In this document: piece by piece, positions 19,535-32,496 of the stretch | Layout: every line of letters begins with the position of its first letter | How positions within the stretch are numbered: position 1 is the first letter of the stretch | Assembly: GCA_007922305.1 (NCBI GenBank) | Contig: ML677373.1 | Span: forward strand, 12,140,127-12,204,126 | Source of the DNA: Dermatemys mawii | Lineage: Eukaryota > Chordata > Testudines > Dermatemydidae | Length of the DNA stretch: 64,000 bases | Direction of reading: 5' to 3' | Position numbers and translations under genes: made by a program | Notes under the pieces: generated by a model | Database searches by the model: none | What the model was told of the DNA's origin: nothing | Seen by the model: the letters and a program-made list of their open reading frames with translations, nothing else

Positions 19535-21757
19535 CGATCACCAGGCAGGAACCGGGGCCGAGGGCAGCAGGCCTCAGCCATGAGGTAGCAAGGTCCAAAC
19601 CGCCTCACCAAAGAACTGCATCCTATCCCAGCCCCCGCAGCAGCGAAGGGGCGTCCCCAGAGGAGGACCCCAGGGGTGAAGCTAGGCTGCGGCTCTCTCC
19701 GGTCCCAGCTGTTTGTGGAATTGACTCGGCTTCAAGCAGAGGACTGGGGGAGCCATGTGCTGCTTCCCCTCACAACGCGGCATCAGCAACCTTGGCTAGT
19801 TGGCAGCAGCCTGTGAGGTGCCAGCAGGGTGTGTGATGGGCCCTGGCTGTGCTCCCCGCAGGCCATGCTGTGCTCCGCTCTCCAGATGGTCCAGGGGGTG
19901 AAAATGGGAGGAGGCCAAAACAAGCTGCAACCAAAGCCATGGGCGGGGGTGGGGGGAAGGGGTGTTGAAATCTACCCAGCTGGCCCTGCTGGGGCAGCAG
20001 CGGCTGCTGGCTCCTGCTCCAGGAGTTGCTGTCCAAGCAGCCTGGAGGGAGCAGAGCTGAAAGGGGGAGACGGTGCTCTCAAGGGTAAGCGCAGGGCGCT
20101 GTCCTCGTGCACCTACTGCAGCAGCCACCGGGGGCGCTGTGCCCATGCAAATCACGAGCACTCCTGCTGCAGAGCAGCGCCAGCCTGAATTCATCAAACC
20201 CAGGACCCTGGGTGCGGCTCTGGGCAAGGGCTGGGCCCTCGGCTGGGGGCCAGGGACTGGGAGGTCTGTGGTCTGCTCGGCTGGTGCAGGCAGGTGCAGA
20301 GTGGGTGCCCTTTGCCTTAAAGGGACCGTACCCACCTCTCTCCATGTTTTAGTTACTGTTGCAAGTAACTAAACCTCTCGTAGTGGAAATACTTGGGAAG
20401 AGAGGGGGAGCTTCCCCTGTCTGCTACAAGGAAACGTAGGTACCACACTGAGCTATGTACCACGCCCCCCGCTTCCCCAGTGTCCTGGGTCCTTGCTGCA
20501 GCACAGCTGGGTCTTGGTGTATGTTTAACGCCTGTCCAAGAACACAGGGTGGGGCCAGCCCAGTCTGCTGCAGGAAGGGAGCAGGTTGGAGTTGAGCCAG
20601 AATGGGGTCAGAGGAGCAGATGCTAGGTGTAGAGCAGAGGCGCTTACCCTTCTCCACAGCGTTTCCAGTTCCACCCTGATGCTCGGCTCTTCTGACCGAG
20701 GCTTAAGCCCCCGAGGCCATCGCTAGGGCTCAGCAGGGACCATGGAGCCGAGGCACACAGATACATACAACAGCACCTGGTCCGCCAGGGGCTGCTGCAG
20801 GAGTCTTGGTGCCTTCCTCCCTCTCGGTTATCAGCAGGGACGCCTCCAGTGCCCTATTGCATGCTGGGCCTGTTTGACTCACCCACCTGGAACGGCACAG
20901 CGGCGCTAGCGGCTGGACAGTACGGCTGGGCTGGGGGAGGGGGGCGTGCGCTGGTCCCCGGTGGGGCTGGGGCGCATGCTGAGTTCGTAGTAGAGACAGC
21001 CAGGCCCACCCACCCACACCTTGCTGGGGTGGCTGCTCTGCTGATTCTACTGCAGGGCAATGACAGCTGCTCTGCACCCACCAGGGAAACTCCTCCCCCC
21101 CCGGGGCCCCAGCCAGCTGCCTTCCCAGTAAGGCCTTCAGTGGGGCTCTGATCTTGGCCCGCGGTCTCAGGGGCTCAGCGTACACGTTACAGTCCTGGTA
21201 CTCACCATGCGACAGGGCTTGAGGTGCTGATGCGCACTGAGTCTCTACACAAGCGGCTGGGTAGTGCAGGGGACAATGCGACACCCTGGCCACTTTTTAC
21301 TGGCAACCCACACCAGCCCCTACCGGCCCACTTTCACCCCTGCCTTTGGCCAGTGATGGCAGGCGATGGCGCCAATGGCCGAGGGAGCGAGAGGTGAGAT
21401 GAGGAATCATACTGGCCCAGATTCACTGGGCCTCTGCTCCCTTGTTGTATGATGAGGATAGTACTAACTGGCAGGGTGTGGTGCTACAGGTGCTCACTGG
21501 TGTCACTCCGGACAGGGCCAACTCCTAAGTCCCTGCATCAATGTGGCTTTGGGCAGCTCAGTGCCGTACTCACTAGGGCAATGGTGAGCTCCAGCTAAGC
21601 CCACGTTAAGGTTCTCACAAATAAGCTATTTCTTATTTAAAACAAAGCTCCAGCTCTGTAAAAGCTACCCCCTGCTGTACAGGAACCAATGCAAGTACGT
21701 CAAGGGAACAGGGGTGTGATTGCAGGTCAATGGTTCAACAAAAGTAAAAGCAATAAA
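19535..21757 (+). other. Probable UNC13D 3' UTR and flank
   Basis: This is GC-rich non-coding sequence directly after the UNC13D stop. The only canonical AATAAA I noticed on this strand nearby is at 21752-21757 (caataaagag), so the 3' UTR could reach about 21.77 kb. A non-canonical earlier site is equally possible. Several long open frames here are chance consequences of high GC. Confidence 0.35.
21752..21757 (+). terminator. Candidate poly(A) signal for UNC13D
   Basis: A canonical AATAAA about 2.2 kb after the stop. No strong GT-rich downstream element was picked out, so this is a weak call. Confidence 0.25.
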
Positions 21758-24700
21758 GAGGAAACAGCTTCCAGTTAATCTGTGGACATTTCGGCCAGTG
21801 GGGGCTGGGGCAAGAACTATGTGATGCATAAGCACAGCAGACCAGCGATGGGTGCAAAAATGACTAGGGCTTTTGAGTCTCATGAGCCAGGATCAACAGT
21901 GAGCACAAGAGGTGGGAGAGACAGAGAATTTCTAGTCCAGGGGCTAGGTCAACATGTTGATGTTGTCTTTCGGCCGAATCAGTTCCCCCGCAAAAAAGTC
22001 CCTTGACATGTCTGACAAATTCTACTTAGGAACCATCAACCCAAGCATCCCGAAACCTACCTCAGCACCCCACCCCTCTGGACAGGTTTTACTTCTATAT
22101 GGTCCAAGCACTTCAGTGTGCTGCTGGTGCTGTGACTGTTACATTTATTTTTAAACAAATGCTAACCTAGTTCAGCCCAGAGGAGGCCATCTGCTGCCAC
22201 AGTGTTTTGTTAATGTTTCCTCAAACACTGACTAGCCTGCTGGGGTCCTGCCAAACAGTTTGATTGTGGCGCACGGGCATGTTTGGCATGATGCACATTT
22301 TCAAGCAGCGCCAGGGCCTGGTGGCGGGGCAGAGCGATCCTGTCCCACACCCCAGCCAGGCATAGCTGGTTACAGGCTTGCCAGCCCTAATCCCCGAATC
22401 ATCCCACACCCTGCTGGGTTTGGCGAGGGAGGCTGCTCTGCACTTGCTGCCAACAGCTGCAGGAGGGGGCGCAGTAGCAGAGCCAGTGACAGGCCTTCCC
22501 TGCTCCAGGCAGCCATGAACACAGGCAGGAAGGCCTGAGGCCTAGCCGTGCGTGCACTGGGGTGGGGTGTGTGGCTGTGTGACAAGGTGACTAGCAGCTC
22601 ACTGAGCCCGAGCCTATGCAGAGTAGGCTAGTGCCTGGTCCCTCAACCATCTGGTGGTCCCTCTGCCCCATTCATGCCAGGCCCTCTCGCTGCCCCCTGC
22701 CAGCAGCTTTGCCTTGGGTGAGGGAGAACCCACATCCTGCTTGCACTGTGGGCAGCAGCTCTGAGGCATAACCCATTCCTGTAGATCAGGTGAGATGCAT
22801 CCGGAGTCAATGCCTTGCACCCACACTAGCATGGCACAGTGCCCCATGTCTCGGACAGAGCCAGCCTGCCACAAACATTGTGCGGGGGTGGGGGCCTCTC
22901 ACCCGCATTAATGTAACTATTGCCCTGGTTGGGCGGCGGGGGAGAAGACAAGGATGGTATCAGGCTTCCTGTGAAGTGCTGCATGGACCTGCTAAAACCC
23001 GGGGCGGGCGTGGGGTGCTAAAATACACAGCTTAGGGTGGGGCTCCCTTCACACCCTCCCCCAAGCCTGGGCATTTAGTGCCTCAGGGCCTATGTCGGTG
23101 CCCTGAAATACAGGTACAGGCCAGCAGTGGGAACAGATGACTTCTGCTTCTTGTTTCTAGGATAACAGCCACACACTGTTTGGCCCTGATCCCCTCCCCC
23201 CGCCCCGAAGCTGCAATGCTTCCCATGCACCCTACGCTTTACCCAGCCAGTGCTACCACAAAAGCTGAAAATAACAGTGCAGTGGTGCTAATCGCAAACC
23301 ACCTTCCTCACTCGGGCCAGGAAATTGCTCCCATCGGGAGAGAGAGAGAGAGAGAGAGAGTGTGTGTGTGTGTGTGTGTCTCCCCGTCCCCCTCCCGCCT
23401 CCACCCCAGCTGCAATGCAGCGCATTTGGGGGGGGGGGGGGATGAGCCAACACATGGCCACTGCTCGAGGCCCCTGAGCAGAGGCCTGCCTGCGTTTGGC
23501 AGATGATGCAGTACAAAGCACTTACTTAGCAGAGCTCGTCCTACCCCGGCGCTGGCAGACTGGCATGAGCCCAGCCCTGTAATTTAGGCTCAAGTGGTGG
23601 CGCGCCTGGGTAGGGTTGCCTCAGGCCCCCCCTCCCCCCAGTCTGTCCTGCTGTGCACCAATGTCCCCACACCAGCCCCTCACTCCGGGGCCTGATGCTC
23701 CCCACGCTGCTGTGTCCTAAGTTCCCCACCCCAGCGCCCGTGCTCTGGGGACCTGCCCCTCCCTCCTCCCCCGCCTCACTGTGCCCCGATTTTCCCACTC
23801 CAGCGCCTCACTCAGGGGACTGACCGCTGCTATGTCCCAATTGGGTAGACTCCTCCCAGCCTGGCTCTGCAGGCAGCTGGGGAGTCCCGGGAGGATGCGG
23901 GGGAGAAAGGATGGAGAGCCAGTGACCAGGGCAGGGTGATGTGGAGACAGGACAGGACAGGTGGGGCAGGACCTCAAATGAAGTGGTTGCGGGAGAGGCT
24001 GGGGTGTTTGGTTGTCAGGGATTAATGGCAACGCCACTCATGGGTGGGACCTGCCCTAAACACAGTCCTTGCCCCTTGGGGAATTGCCTGTCTCATTGCT
24101 TGGATGCTGGTGCTTGTGGTGTGGAGGAGGTGCGTGCATGCCCGTGGCTGCCGATAGGAAAAGCACCCTGAGGCATCTCCTCAGCAGGCCACTAAAGACC
24201 ACGTCAAAAGCTGGGTCTTTTCCACTACTCGGGCCCCAAGGGCCGCTGCTGGCACATGCAGTGCAGTGGCCTTCGCGCCAGACAGTAACGGCAGCTGGCT
24301 CCATACAGGGCTGAGCCCCGCAGCACCACACACTGTTTGTTACCAGGTCCAGGCAACTCCCGCTCCTTGGCACGAGCAAAGGCCACCTGCTGATTCTTTA
24401 GCACTGACAGCTGCTGTAGGGGGTTCACCAGCCAGCCAAGACGCGACCGTGCCTCACAGCACCCTAGTCACAGCATTGCTCAGGGCTGGCGCTGGATTTC
24501 AGCGGGCGGCTATGTCCGCTTAGACACTTACTCTATCCCAGCCCGTTTCCTGTTGGAAACCTGACAGCCTGGGCTGCTGAGAGGGACCCGCACTGCAGCA
24601 CCAAACAACATTAGCTGGCAAAACCTTAGCTACTTATTCCCATTTAAAAATAACTTTGCCCTTGGAGCTACGCCAGGCCAGGAAAGAGGTGAATCCACCA

Positions 24701-26420
24701 TGGAGCTACAGCCGAGGCCATGAAGTGTTATTTTTAGTTCTCCTCTAACTCTTGCTAGGAGCATGGCTTTGGCAGGGACTTTACCACGTTGTCTCAGAAG
24801 GCTTGGAGGAAAATGTTGGGCGCTGGGATGCCACAGGAGATTGGTGGAAATGGTGATGGATGTCTCTTGGCCTTCCTGTTACTCACTCCTTCAAATGGTC
24901 TAGCAACAGTCCTCGTGCCATTGGTGATGAACAAAAGGTGTAATTAAACGTTATTAATGATTGCTGCAGCGCAGCTGTAGTGGGTGAAGAAGCAGTTAGC
25001 CACACAGTGACTGGGCCCCTTAGTTTAGCTACCGAACTGATCACCAGTGAGTGATATTAGTGTCAGCAGTGATACTAGTGGACAAGCTGGCTGCCTTTTC
25101 AGGGTAACTTACGGGTCTTGTGAGTGAAGCTCTCTGGGATCTTTCATGAGCGATGTGGGCTATTGAAATAGGGGCCAGACCTTCCCAAGGTGACAGACAA
25201 TTTTAAATGCCAGATTAGAGGCCCCTTAAACAGGCCTGATTTTCAGAGGGCAGGTACCTGGCAAACCTTGATCAGCCCCAGCGAAATCCGGAGCCAGGGC
25301 AGTGGCCGTGTTCAGGCTGTGATAAGCCGGCTCCAAGAGTCACACCCCATTCAAGTGGCCTGCTGCTGAGCTAATGTCAAGTGTCTGACTTGCTTTAGCT
25401 TGAACTCCGGGCTAGTGGTGCTCTGAAGGGACTCACAGCTTCTAAAGGTAGCAGAGAACTCAGGCTCTGGGCTCAGGCCATTTGTCCTGGGTGCTTTCTT
25501 GCATGGCTCCAGCACGATAAAGTTCAATGCACAAGAGGCATTTGAGTAATAAAAAAGGTAGAGTCCGGGGGAGGGTATGGGGAAGCTGCACAAGACACTC
25601 CAGCCCCTAGTGCACCCGGGAGGCAGGGGACTAGAGATGCTGCCTGGGCCTATTCCAACCCCTGACACACCATGGTGGGGATGGGAACCCTGCCTGAGCC
25701 CCTCCAGCCCCACACGGAGCCAAGACAGATGTGGCCATGCCCCCAGCTAGTTCCTAACATACCTAAGACCTGATCCCAAGGCCACTGATATCTGCATTCA
25801 AAATGCATTTTCCAAAGGTCTTTTGGAAATGTTTGTCACTATTTCATTCTCTCTCACTGTGACAGCTGCCATCGTCCACACCCCCCCGTGTACCCTTGCA
25901 GTGCCTTTCATTGAAGGATCTCACCGGGCTTTTAATGCTATTTCACACAGAAAGTCAGTGGTGAATTTGGGAACTGATCCAAGGTCCCACTGCCAGGGTC
26001 CTGTTCGAAAACTGCCTTTGATACTTTTACTGATTACACATCATGGGACCGCGTCATCAGCCGGGCTACGTATCATTCCTCCTGCAGAGACCCGATTGCT
26101 CAGCCAAGCCCACAAATCTGGCTAGTTTGGAGGTGCCCGCCAAGAGCCTCATGTGACTCAGTCATTCCACTGATGGGACTGTCTCAGCGCTGTTACATAT
26201 TATCGTATGGATACGTCTTGATTGTAAACTCTTTGGGGAAGGAATGTGAGCTACAGAGCTGTCTGGGAGGTGCCCAGGCTCTCTTAGCGCTATATCCCAA
26301 TGAGCTGAGTCTATAATTGGCTTCATTTCAGAAACTCTTTCACTCCCAAGAGCAGGGCCAAGTCGCACGGAAAGTTCACCCCACTGCCTGGATGCACTGT
26401 GCGCACATTCACACACAAGC
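21758..26420. other. Intergenic region between UNC13D and UNK 3' ends
   Basis: I recognise no gene. It holds a GA/TG microsatellite near 23.34 kb, a G-run near 23.43 kb, a C-rich degenerate tandem stretch at about 23.62-23.86 kb, a diffuse old repeat around 25.17-25.27 kb ('ctgattttcagagg' type), and a short tail of an ancient LINE-like repeat near 26.22-26.29 kb ('gattgtaaactctttgggg'). Base composition changes from GC-rich to AT-rich across this region. Confidence 0.6.
23338..23379. repeat. Compound (GA)n(TG)n microsatellite
   Basis: About 23 bases of alternating GA run directly into about 19 bases of TG. A 13-base G-run lies about 50 bases further on. Such tracts are length-variable and assembly-sensitive. 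Confidence 0.95.
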
Positions 26421-26462
26421 TGCTTGGGTTTTTTTTTATTAGCAAAAAAATAAAAATTTATT
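26401..26462 (-). terminator. Putative distal poly(A) signal of UNK
   Basis: On the minus strand AATAAA occurs at 26462-26457 and again at 26440-26435. It is followed at 26420-26401 by gcttgtgtgtgaatgtgcgc, a typical GT-rich downstream element at suitable spacing. Confidence 0.6.
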
Positions 26463-29400
26463 GTCCTCTAGAAAATCCATCCTGCCCTTGGAAACTGTGA
26501 CACAGATTGCATTCCTTCCAGCCCCACATGCAAATTCACTCTGCCGAGAAAAAGAGTCTAAACCAGGTTTCCGACAGTCAAAACACGTATTTACAGAATA
26601 CGAGAAAGAACGACAGCTGAAATCACAGTCTATACATGGAATCAACAACACATTGTACACACCACGGATTACCATTCTGCCACCGTCTACACAGACTGAG
26701 GGATGCTCCTTCCCAATGCTCCTTCTCCGGGAAGTCCAAGAGAGAAATTGGTCAAGAACTGCCACCAGATCTACTGTAGTGTGTATTGTTTAACGCATTT
26801 ATTTTGTTTTAACATCGGAAGCTACAGAGTGGGGAAGCCCCATAGATATCTTTGATCCACAGTCACTAATTTGCAGGAATACTTCACTTTTGCAATACTT
26901 TTCTTGACACCAGTAACATCTATTTTTTGTTTGCAGTGCTCCAGGGATTATTATAATCCTGGAGGAAAACACTGGTAAGAATATTCTGCCTTCTGGGAGG
27001 AGGAAGAGGGAACAAGAGGATGAACTGTGGCTAGTGGAACAGCAATGAATTACTGAGTCCATTCAGCGTTAAACTCTTCCTCACACGGTGAGGAATTCTC
27101 TTCATTGTCTGAACTGTGCAAGCCCTTGCTAGTGGCTCAGATTAAGCTTTGTAGATGTATGGAAAGTATAAATCCCTTCTGTATGAGAACAGCTGCAGAG
27201 ATCCCCTAGGGGGAAGATAAAATGTTGTGCTCCCTAGTGGGGCCATTTCCCCTGATCACTTGACTACTATGTCACATCTCCCTATGTTTGGCTGGGTGTC
27301 CATTTGGCCAGGAGATGAGCTAAGCATGACCCCAGTGTCCCTAGGCTATGTATTCGCACTGTAGCCTCCCGAACATGGAGAAATTCTCAGGCTCATAGCT
27401 ATTCTCTAAGGAGATTTTCTAGCAGTTGGATATATCTATCTATATAGCTATGTATGTATGTAGAATATTGTTGCTCTAATTCATCTGTTTCAAGTGGACA
27501 GACTTGTATATTTTTCATAATAAAGTACAAGTTTATTGACCTTTAAGAATACTGTGGTTTCACAACACAATTAATACTCCCTTCCCTCAAATCAGGGCTA
27601 GGAAACTGCCAAGCAGGCAGAATGAGTCACTGAGGTCAGCATTTCTAATGAACCCTTCCAACGCTACAGGATAGTTTGGGAGGAAAATGTTACTTATCCA
27701 ATAAGGACTCTGTGTGAAGGGGTGGAAGCTATGGAGGGTGTTCCCAGGCATGCCCTATCTATTTAGCATCAGCCAACTGTGCTGCTAACTCAAAAGGGCT
27801 GGAAATTGTCCACTAAGACTTTTTTTTTTTCTTTTAATGTGACTTAGTCCATAGAAGGATCCCCTTGATCTGATTTAATTATTCCATTCATTACACTCTG
27901 GACTTTTCTGCTCCAAAATACACAGCATGTGACAATACATTAGAGGGTTGGATGCATTAGCACCAATATTTCAGCAAGCCCCCTTTTTCGAACACAACAA
28001 AAGCTGACAACAGACTCCTGTTGCTCTAAGAGCAGCACAGTGGCTGCATGCAGGTATCACCTGGCTCAGATGACGTAAAGTCAACAGCTGCTAGAGAGAG
28101 TCAGAGCCTTTGCCCTCGGCCTCCAACTCTTATTTTCTTATTTTATTTTTAATTTCTAACAAGAAAAGGGCCCCAAAATGATTTATCAAATACACAAAGA
28201 TCAACTTCTCTGTTCCACCTGGAGCAAAAGAAATCACTCCCATTTCAGATATTTCATGTTTGAAAAGAGCAGCAATTAAAAATTCATAGAAATCTAGATT
28301 TAAAAAGCCTTTGTTGAAGGACCAGAGGAAGGAGAGAAAAAGTCAATATGTTTGTACAAAGAGAGAGTCAAAATACAATGTACTTGGGGGGAGAGTCTCA
28401 CTTCACACCTGGTGCTAATCCCTTCAACCTGTTCTGCTATGATTGGTGCGGGGCCGAGGTGAATCAGGATTTGAGGGCAGGGAGGGGGGAGGATTTAGAT
28501 TCTTTCCTATTTGGATTCTTTGGTCCTTTGCTCGGAAGGCAAACTATGTAGTTCTCCAGGTTAGAATTTCTCTTGTACCCCCAACTTGGCTACTCAATAT
28601 GCCAATGGGGAAAAGTCTGCCCCTTTCGCCCCCCAGCATGACCAGCTATGAGGAATTACCAAATCCTAATGGGACTGACATGAACATGCTGATCATGGGT
28701 CAATGTTGCTTTGGGAGGAGAGGGGAACACATCCATAGAACCTCCCCTGTGGGAATCAATTGCAGTTATGCAGCTAGTTCTCTAGACAAACTGATTTGTC
28801 CAAAGAGCCCAGGGTCACAATGGACAATCCTACGGGAAGGAAGGAAAGAAGGAGAGTAATAAACCACAATGTTAACATAAACAAACATTACAAACTAATT
28901 TCCATTCAGTAGCCACATGGGCTGATCAGCTTCAGAGCTTATAAATATTACAGACCTGATTTGAGAGTTTATCTCCTATTATTTTTCCATTAGTTACCAA
29001 AACAGTTTAGTAAATTTCATTTTCACTGGGTTTTTCCTTCCCGCTTTTTTTGTGGTTTTTCATTTGTTTTTAAAAAAGAATTTTCATACATTTGAACAAG
29101 TGATCTTTCCTTAAGATCAAACAAGGCAGGTTCGTAGGCCTTTGAGACCAGTCCCACCTCATGGCACAGACATTCAAAGGCTATAACCAAATAACATAGC
29201 CACAATAATCACCCAGCAGTATCGCTCCATACAAAAAAAATGAAAAATTGATGCTAGTTACAATAAAATACACATGGAAAAAAGCATTTTTACCAAAAAA
29301 CAAGTTAATGGGGAGAGAAAAAAAACAACAACTACACAGAGCTGCACTTAGAGATCATCTGGGAATGCATATTAACCCCTTCCCTGCAGAGGAAGGATGG

Positions 29401-32340
29401 AATCATGGAAGCAAATCTAATTATTTCCTTGCATTAAATATGAAATACTTTGAAAGTCTCTGGTAACAGATTAATTGTTCCTGTTAACAACCATGGGCTG
29501 CTGGGGTTTCCGGTGCACTTCCAAGGTGGGGAAGGTGGGTAAAGTAGCCCAAATCACCCAGAACCAGGAGTCACTGCTGGGATTAAAGACCCAATCCTGC
29601 AGTTTTTAATGCAGGTAAAACTCCCAACATGGAGGTTATGGTCCTTTCAGACAGAACGGATACTTTTCAATGTGTGTTATAGTGTCTAGAGGCTGCCTCC
29701 AGTAGGTGCATTAAAAAATGCTTAAGAGAGAAAGAGAGACTCGGATGGGAGTTTTGCTCCTGCAGATACTGCAGGACTGAGCCACAAATGGGTAATAATA
29801 AAAGTGTCAAACTCAGGCCTCAGATACGCACACAGTGTGAGCAGTGATTTGCACCTGAGAGGGGAATTTGCCCCATTAACGTCAGCCTGTTTGCAGTGCC
29901 TGTTCAGAGCTGTGAGACCCAGTGCCCCACAGCCTGCCTGCCCCGTACGGTAAAAAAGAATAAAAACGAATTAATGACCTGGTTGCCCTATTGGTTGGAA
30001 ACCCAGCAGGTTATTGCCTCTCCCTGAAATCAGAAGTCAATTTACACTTAGGAAATGGTTGTAGAAAAGCTCAGCTACTAGACAGGGTTCTGGCCAGTGG
30101 CATTTTGTTTTTCCTGGAGGGAAACAATGAACTTGAACATTTGTTCCTGGTGTAGGGCTAATCCGGAGGTTCACACCTCTCTCCTCCCCCGACATATTAA
30201 CCTAGGAATCAATTGCAACGCTAGCCCATGTGAACAAGTAGAAGGTAGCACAAGCTTCCCTGCTGATGTGGTGGGAGGTAAAGATCCATGGTGCTCACAG
30301 CAAGTCAGATCCCCTAGAAGGATCCAGCCAGAGTTTGCAGAAAGCTCCATGTTCAAGAGATGAACCTGCATAGCAGGACATGGGAGAGTGAAAGAGCCCA
30401 AGGACACTGGAAGATTTTCCTTGCAACAAGGAAAAGGAATGTCTTGGACAAGGAAGTGTGTTCATGGGACCTGAGTTCTTCCTTTCCCATCTGTCCCCAT
30501 TACCTGAAGGAGATTGAATTTAGGGGCACCATATCGTTCCTGTTATGCTCCCTGGGTCCAGCTGCTGTCCGCTAGACACCTGTAGGTTAGACTCTATTGC
30601 TAACTCCACCAATTCATCGGGAATGTTTGTACACAATAGTTGGAGGTCTGAGGATTTTCAACATCCAGTTGAAATTAAATTTCTTTTCCTTTCTCAACTA
30701 ACACAGTATCTTGTCCTAGTAACTGTATAATTAACCTGTGGAACTCTCTGCCACTGGACATTACTGAGCAAACTAGTTTCAGTAAAGTTTCAAATCAGTG
30801 TTATACATGTATGTGAATAAGAACAGTGAATAAGAACAGTATCTGCAGTTATACTAGCTAAGTTTAAAAGTCACAAGTGTTATCAAATATCATGCTTCAG
30901 GGCATAAAGCGATCAGCTGTGATCAGGAAGAAATAACTTACACCTGTCTCTGCACTGGCCACTGTTCAAGGCTGGAATAGACAGAGCAGTGATTTGCTCC
31001 ATGATGGAAATTATTTTGTTGACACGGGCATAAAGCTATCTCAACAGCATGAGTACTAGTGGCACCTGTAGCAAGACTGCAGCTAGGAAACAGCAAACCA
31101 AGCATTTATCACTGTCCCGCGAACTGCCTGCTTGTTTTGGCTGAACAGCCTCATAGTGACACAGAAATAAGTGGGTTGGTGTGTATACTTCTGTTTACCA
31201 TGGCACAGCAATGGCTATGCTCATGGAAGGAGAACCCCTCGCAAGGATCTTGAGAATTCATTACTGAAAGTGCTAACTGTTAACCACAAGCACTGGCAGA
31301 GAAAAATTACAAACTTCCTGGGCTCTGAGCCCTGCCTCAGAACCTCGGAAGAGTTCAGGCTTCACCCACCAAAAAATCATGGAGAGCACAGAGCTGTGCG
31401 AACTCTGTTATCCTGGAGGCAGTGACCAGGAAATATCTGGCCAGTTCAAGTAGGATCATCACCTCCCAACCTGACATTCTCACTCACCAATTGGAATCTC
31501 TTCCACATGCATCAGCAATTACGAAGCACGTCCCCAGACTACCATCTGCCCTGAAGCTGAAATACATCTCGACAAAGACACCACCCGGGGGAGAGACAAA
31601 CCTGTGGTTCCACCTCCCTTCTACAGATTAGTCTTAGCTTGCCGGTTGGGCAGTATTTCTAAGGACTCTCAAACCCAGGACCCCTAAACAGACCTATGAT
31701 GCACACTAGCCACTGGCCTGGCCTGGCCTGAGTTGCTTTAAATTCAGTATTTTTTCTCTTTTCTTGTTTTCTTACAAATATACAAATTGTGTAAAAAAAC
31801 TTCTAAAAAGTGAACTTTGTTGTTTAAATGGACAGGCAAAGTTCTTGTGTATTCAGAGATCAGCAAGCATCCGAGCGAGCAAAGCTCTAACCCAGCAGAC
31901 ACCCAACAGGGCTTCTGTCAGTGGGGATGGCTTTAACAAGCTGGGTCAGTAAAAGAGTGCAGGTCTGAAAACATGATCAAGCAATGGGAATTCATCTCCT
32001 TCCTCCCCCATGAGTCCAACCCTCACTCTGGAAAGCACCTGGAGGCCCCTCTCCCCAACTCCCAAACCCCCCAAATAGTCAAAAATTTGTTATATCCTAA
32101 ATAGAAAAAAGGAAAACCACAGACTCTTCGCAAATGGCCCTTTGTGCTGTATTAAAAACAGCTCTCAAAGTTCCTAAATGGTTAGAATTAGTGGGGAGTG
32201 GGAGAGGGACAGTTTAAATGGGGGATGTAAAATATTAAAAAGTGCTCTGCAACTAATTTTTGTTTTTATATATATATATCTATATATATATAAAGTTAAA
32301 AAGTTCTATGTGATATGAGAAACCAAGTGTCCTTGAAGGG
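26421..32340 (-). other. UNK: Probable UNK 3' UTR, about 5.9 kb
   Basis: After the stop the sequence is AT-rich and non-coding. I recognise no interspersed repeat in it, unlike every neighbouring region, which suggests retained transcribed sequence. It contains a TA microsatellite at 32267-32292. Possible minus-strand AATAAA hexamers occur near 28142-28147, 27532-27537, 26798-26803, 26457-26462 and 26435-26440. The last pair is followed by a GT-rich element, so the distal end is placed near 26.42 kb. Shorter 3' UTR forms are possible. Confidence 0.55.
32267..32292. repeat. (TA)n microsatellite in UNK 3' UTR
   Basis: About 26 bases of TA dinucleotides with one interruption (tatc), beginning about 50 bases downstream of the UNK stop codon. 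Confidence 0.9.
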
Positions 32341-32496
32341 TCACGATTGGAGAGTGTGTGGCCTGTTGGGATGGCAGATGGGGCATTCGCCCTCCTCAGC
32401 ACATATTTCACACAGCACGGCATGTTGGCACTGTAACACCACCCGGTTCTCCTCCTGACACTTAAGACATTTCACTGATTGCATCTGAAATACTGC
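32341..32496 (-). CDS. UNK: UNK exon 16 (760-810 and stop), RING-like domain
   Basis: The acceptor is cttgcag. It encodes AVFQMQSVKCLKCQEENRVV and the Cys/His series C-x2-C-x9-C-x-H-x3-C-x2-C-x5-C-x2-C, ending PNRPHTLQS and TGA. All eight zinc-ligand positions are present. Confidence 0.97.
   Translation of the reverse strand, partial: AVFQMQSVKCLKCQEENRVVLQCQHAVLCEICAEEGECPICHPNRPHTLQS

Noticed and set aside
20730..21293. 187-codon minus-strand open frame after UNC13D
   Set aside because: GC-rich flank, low-complexity translation, no recognisable domain. Frames on both strands are equally long.
19535..26420. A third gene between UNC13D and UNK
   Set aside because: No frame with a recognisable domain, no set of phased splice sites and no RNA gene were found.
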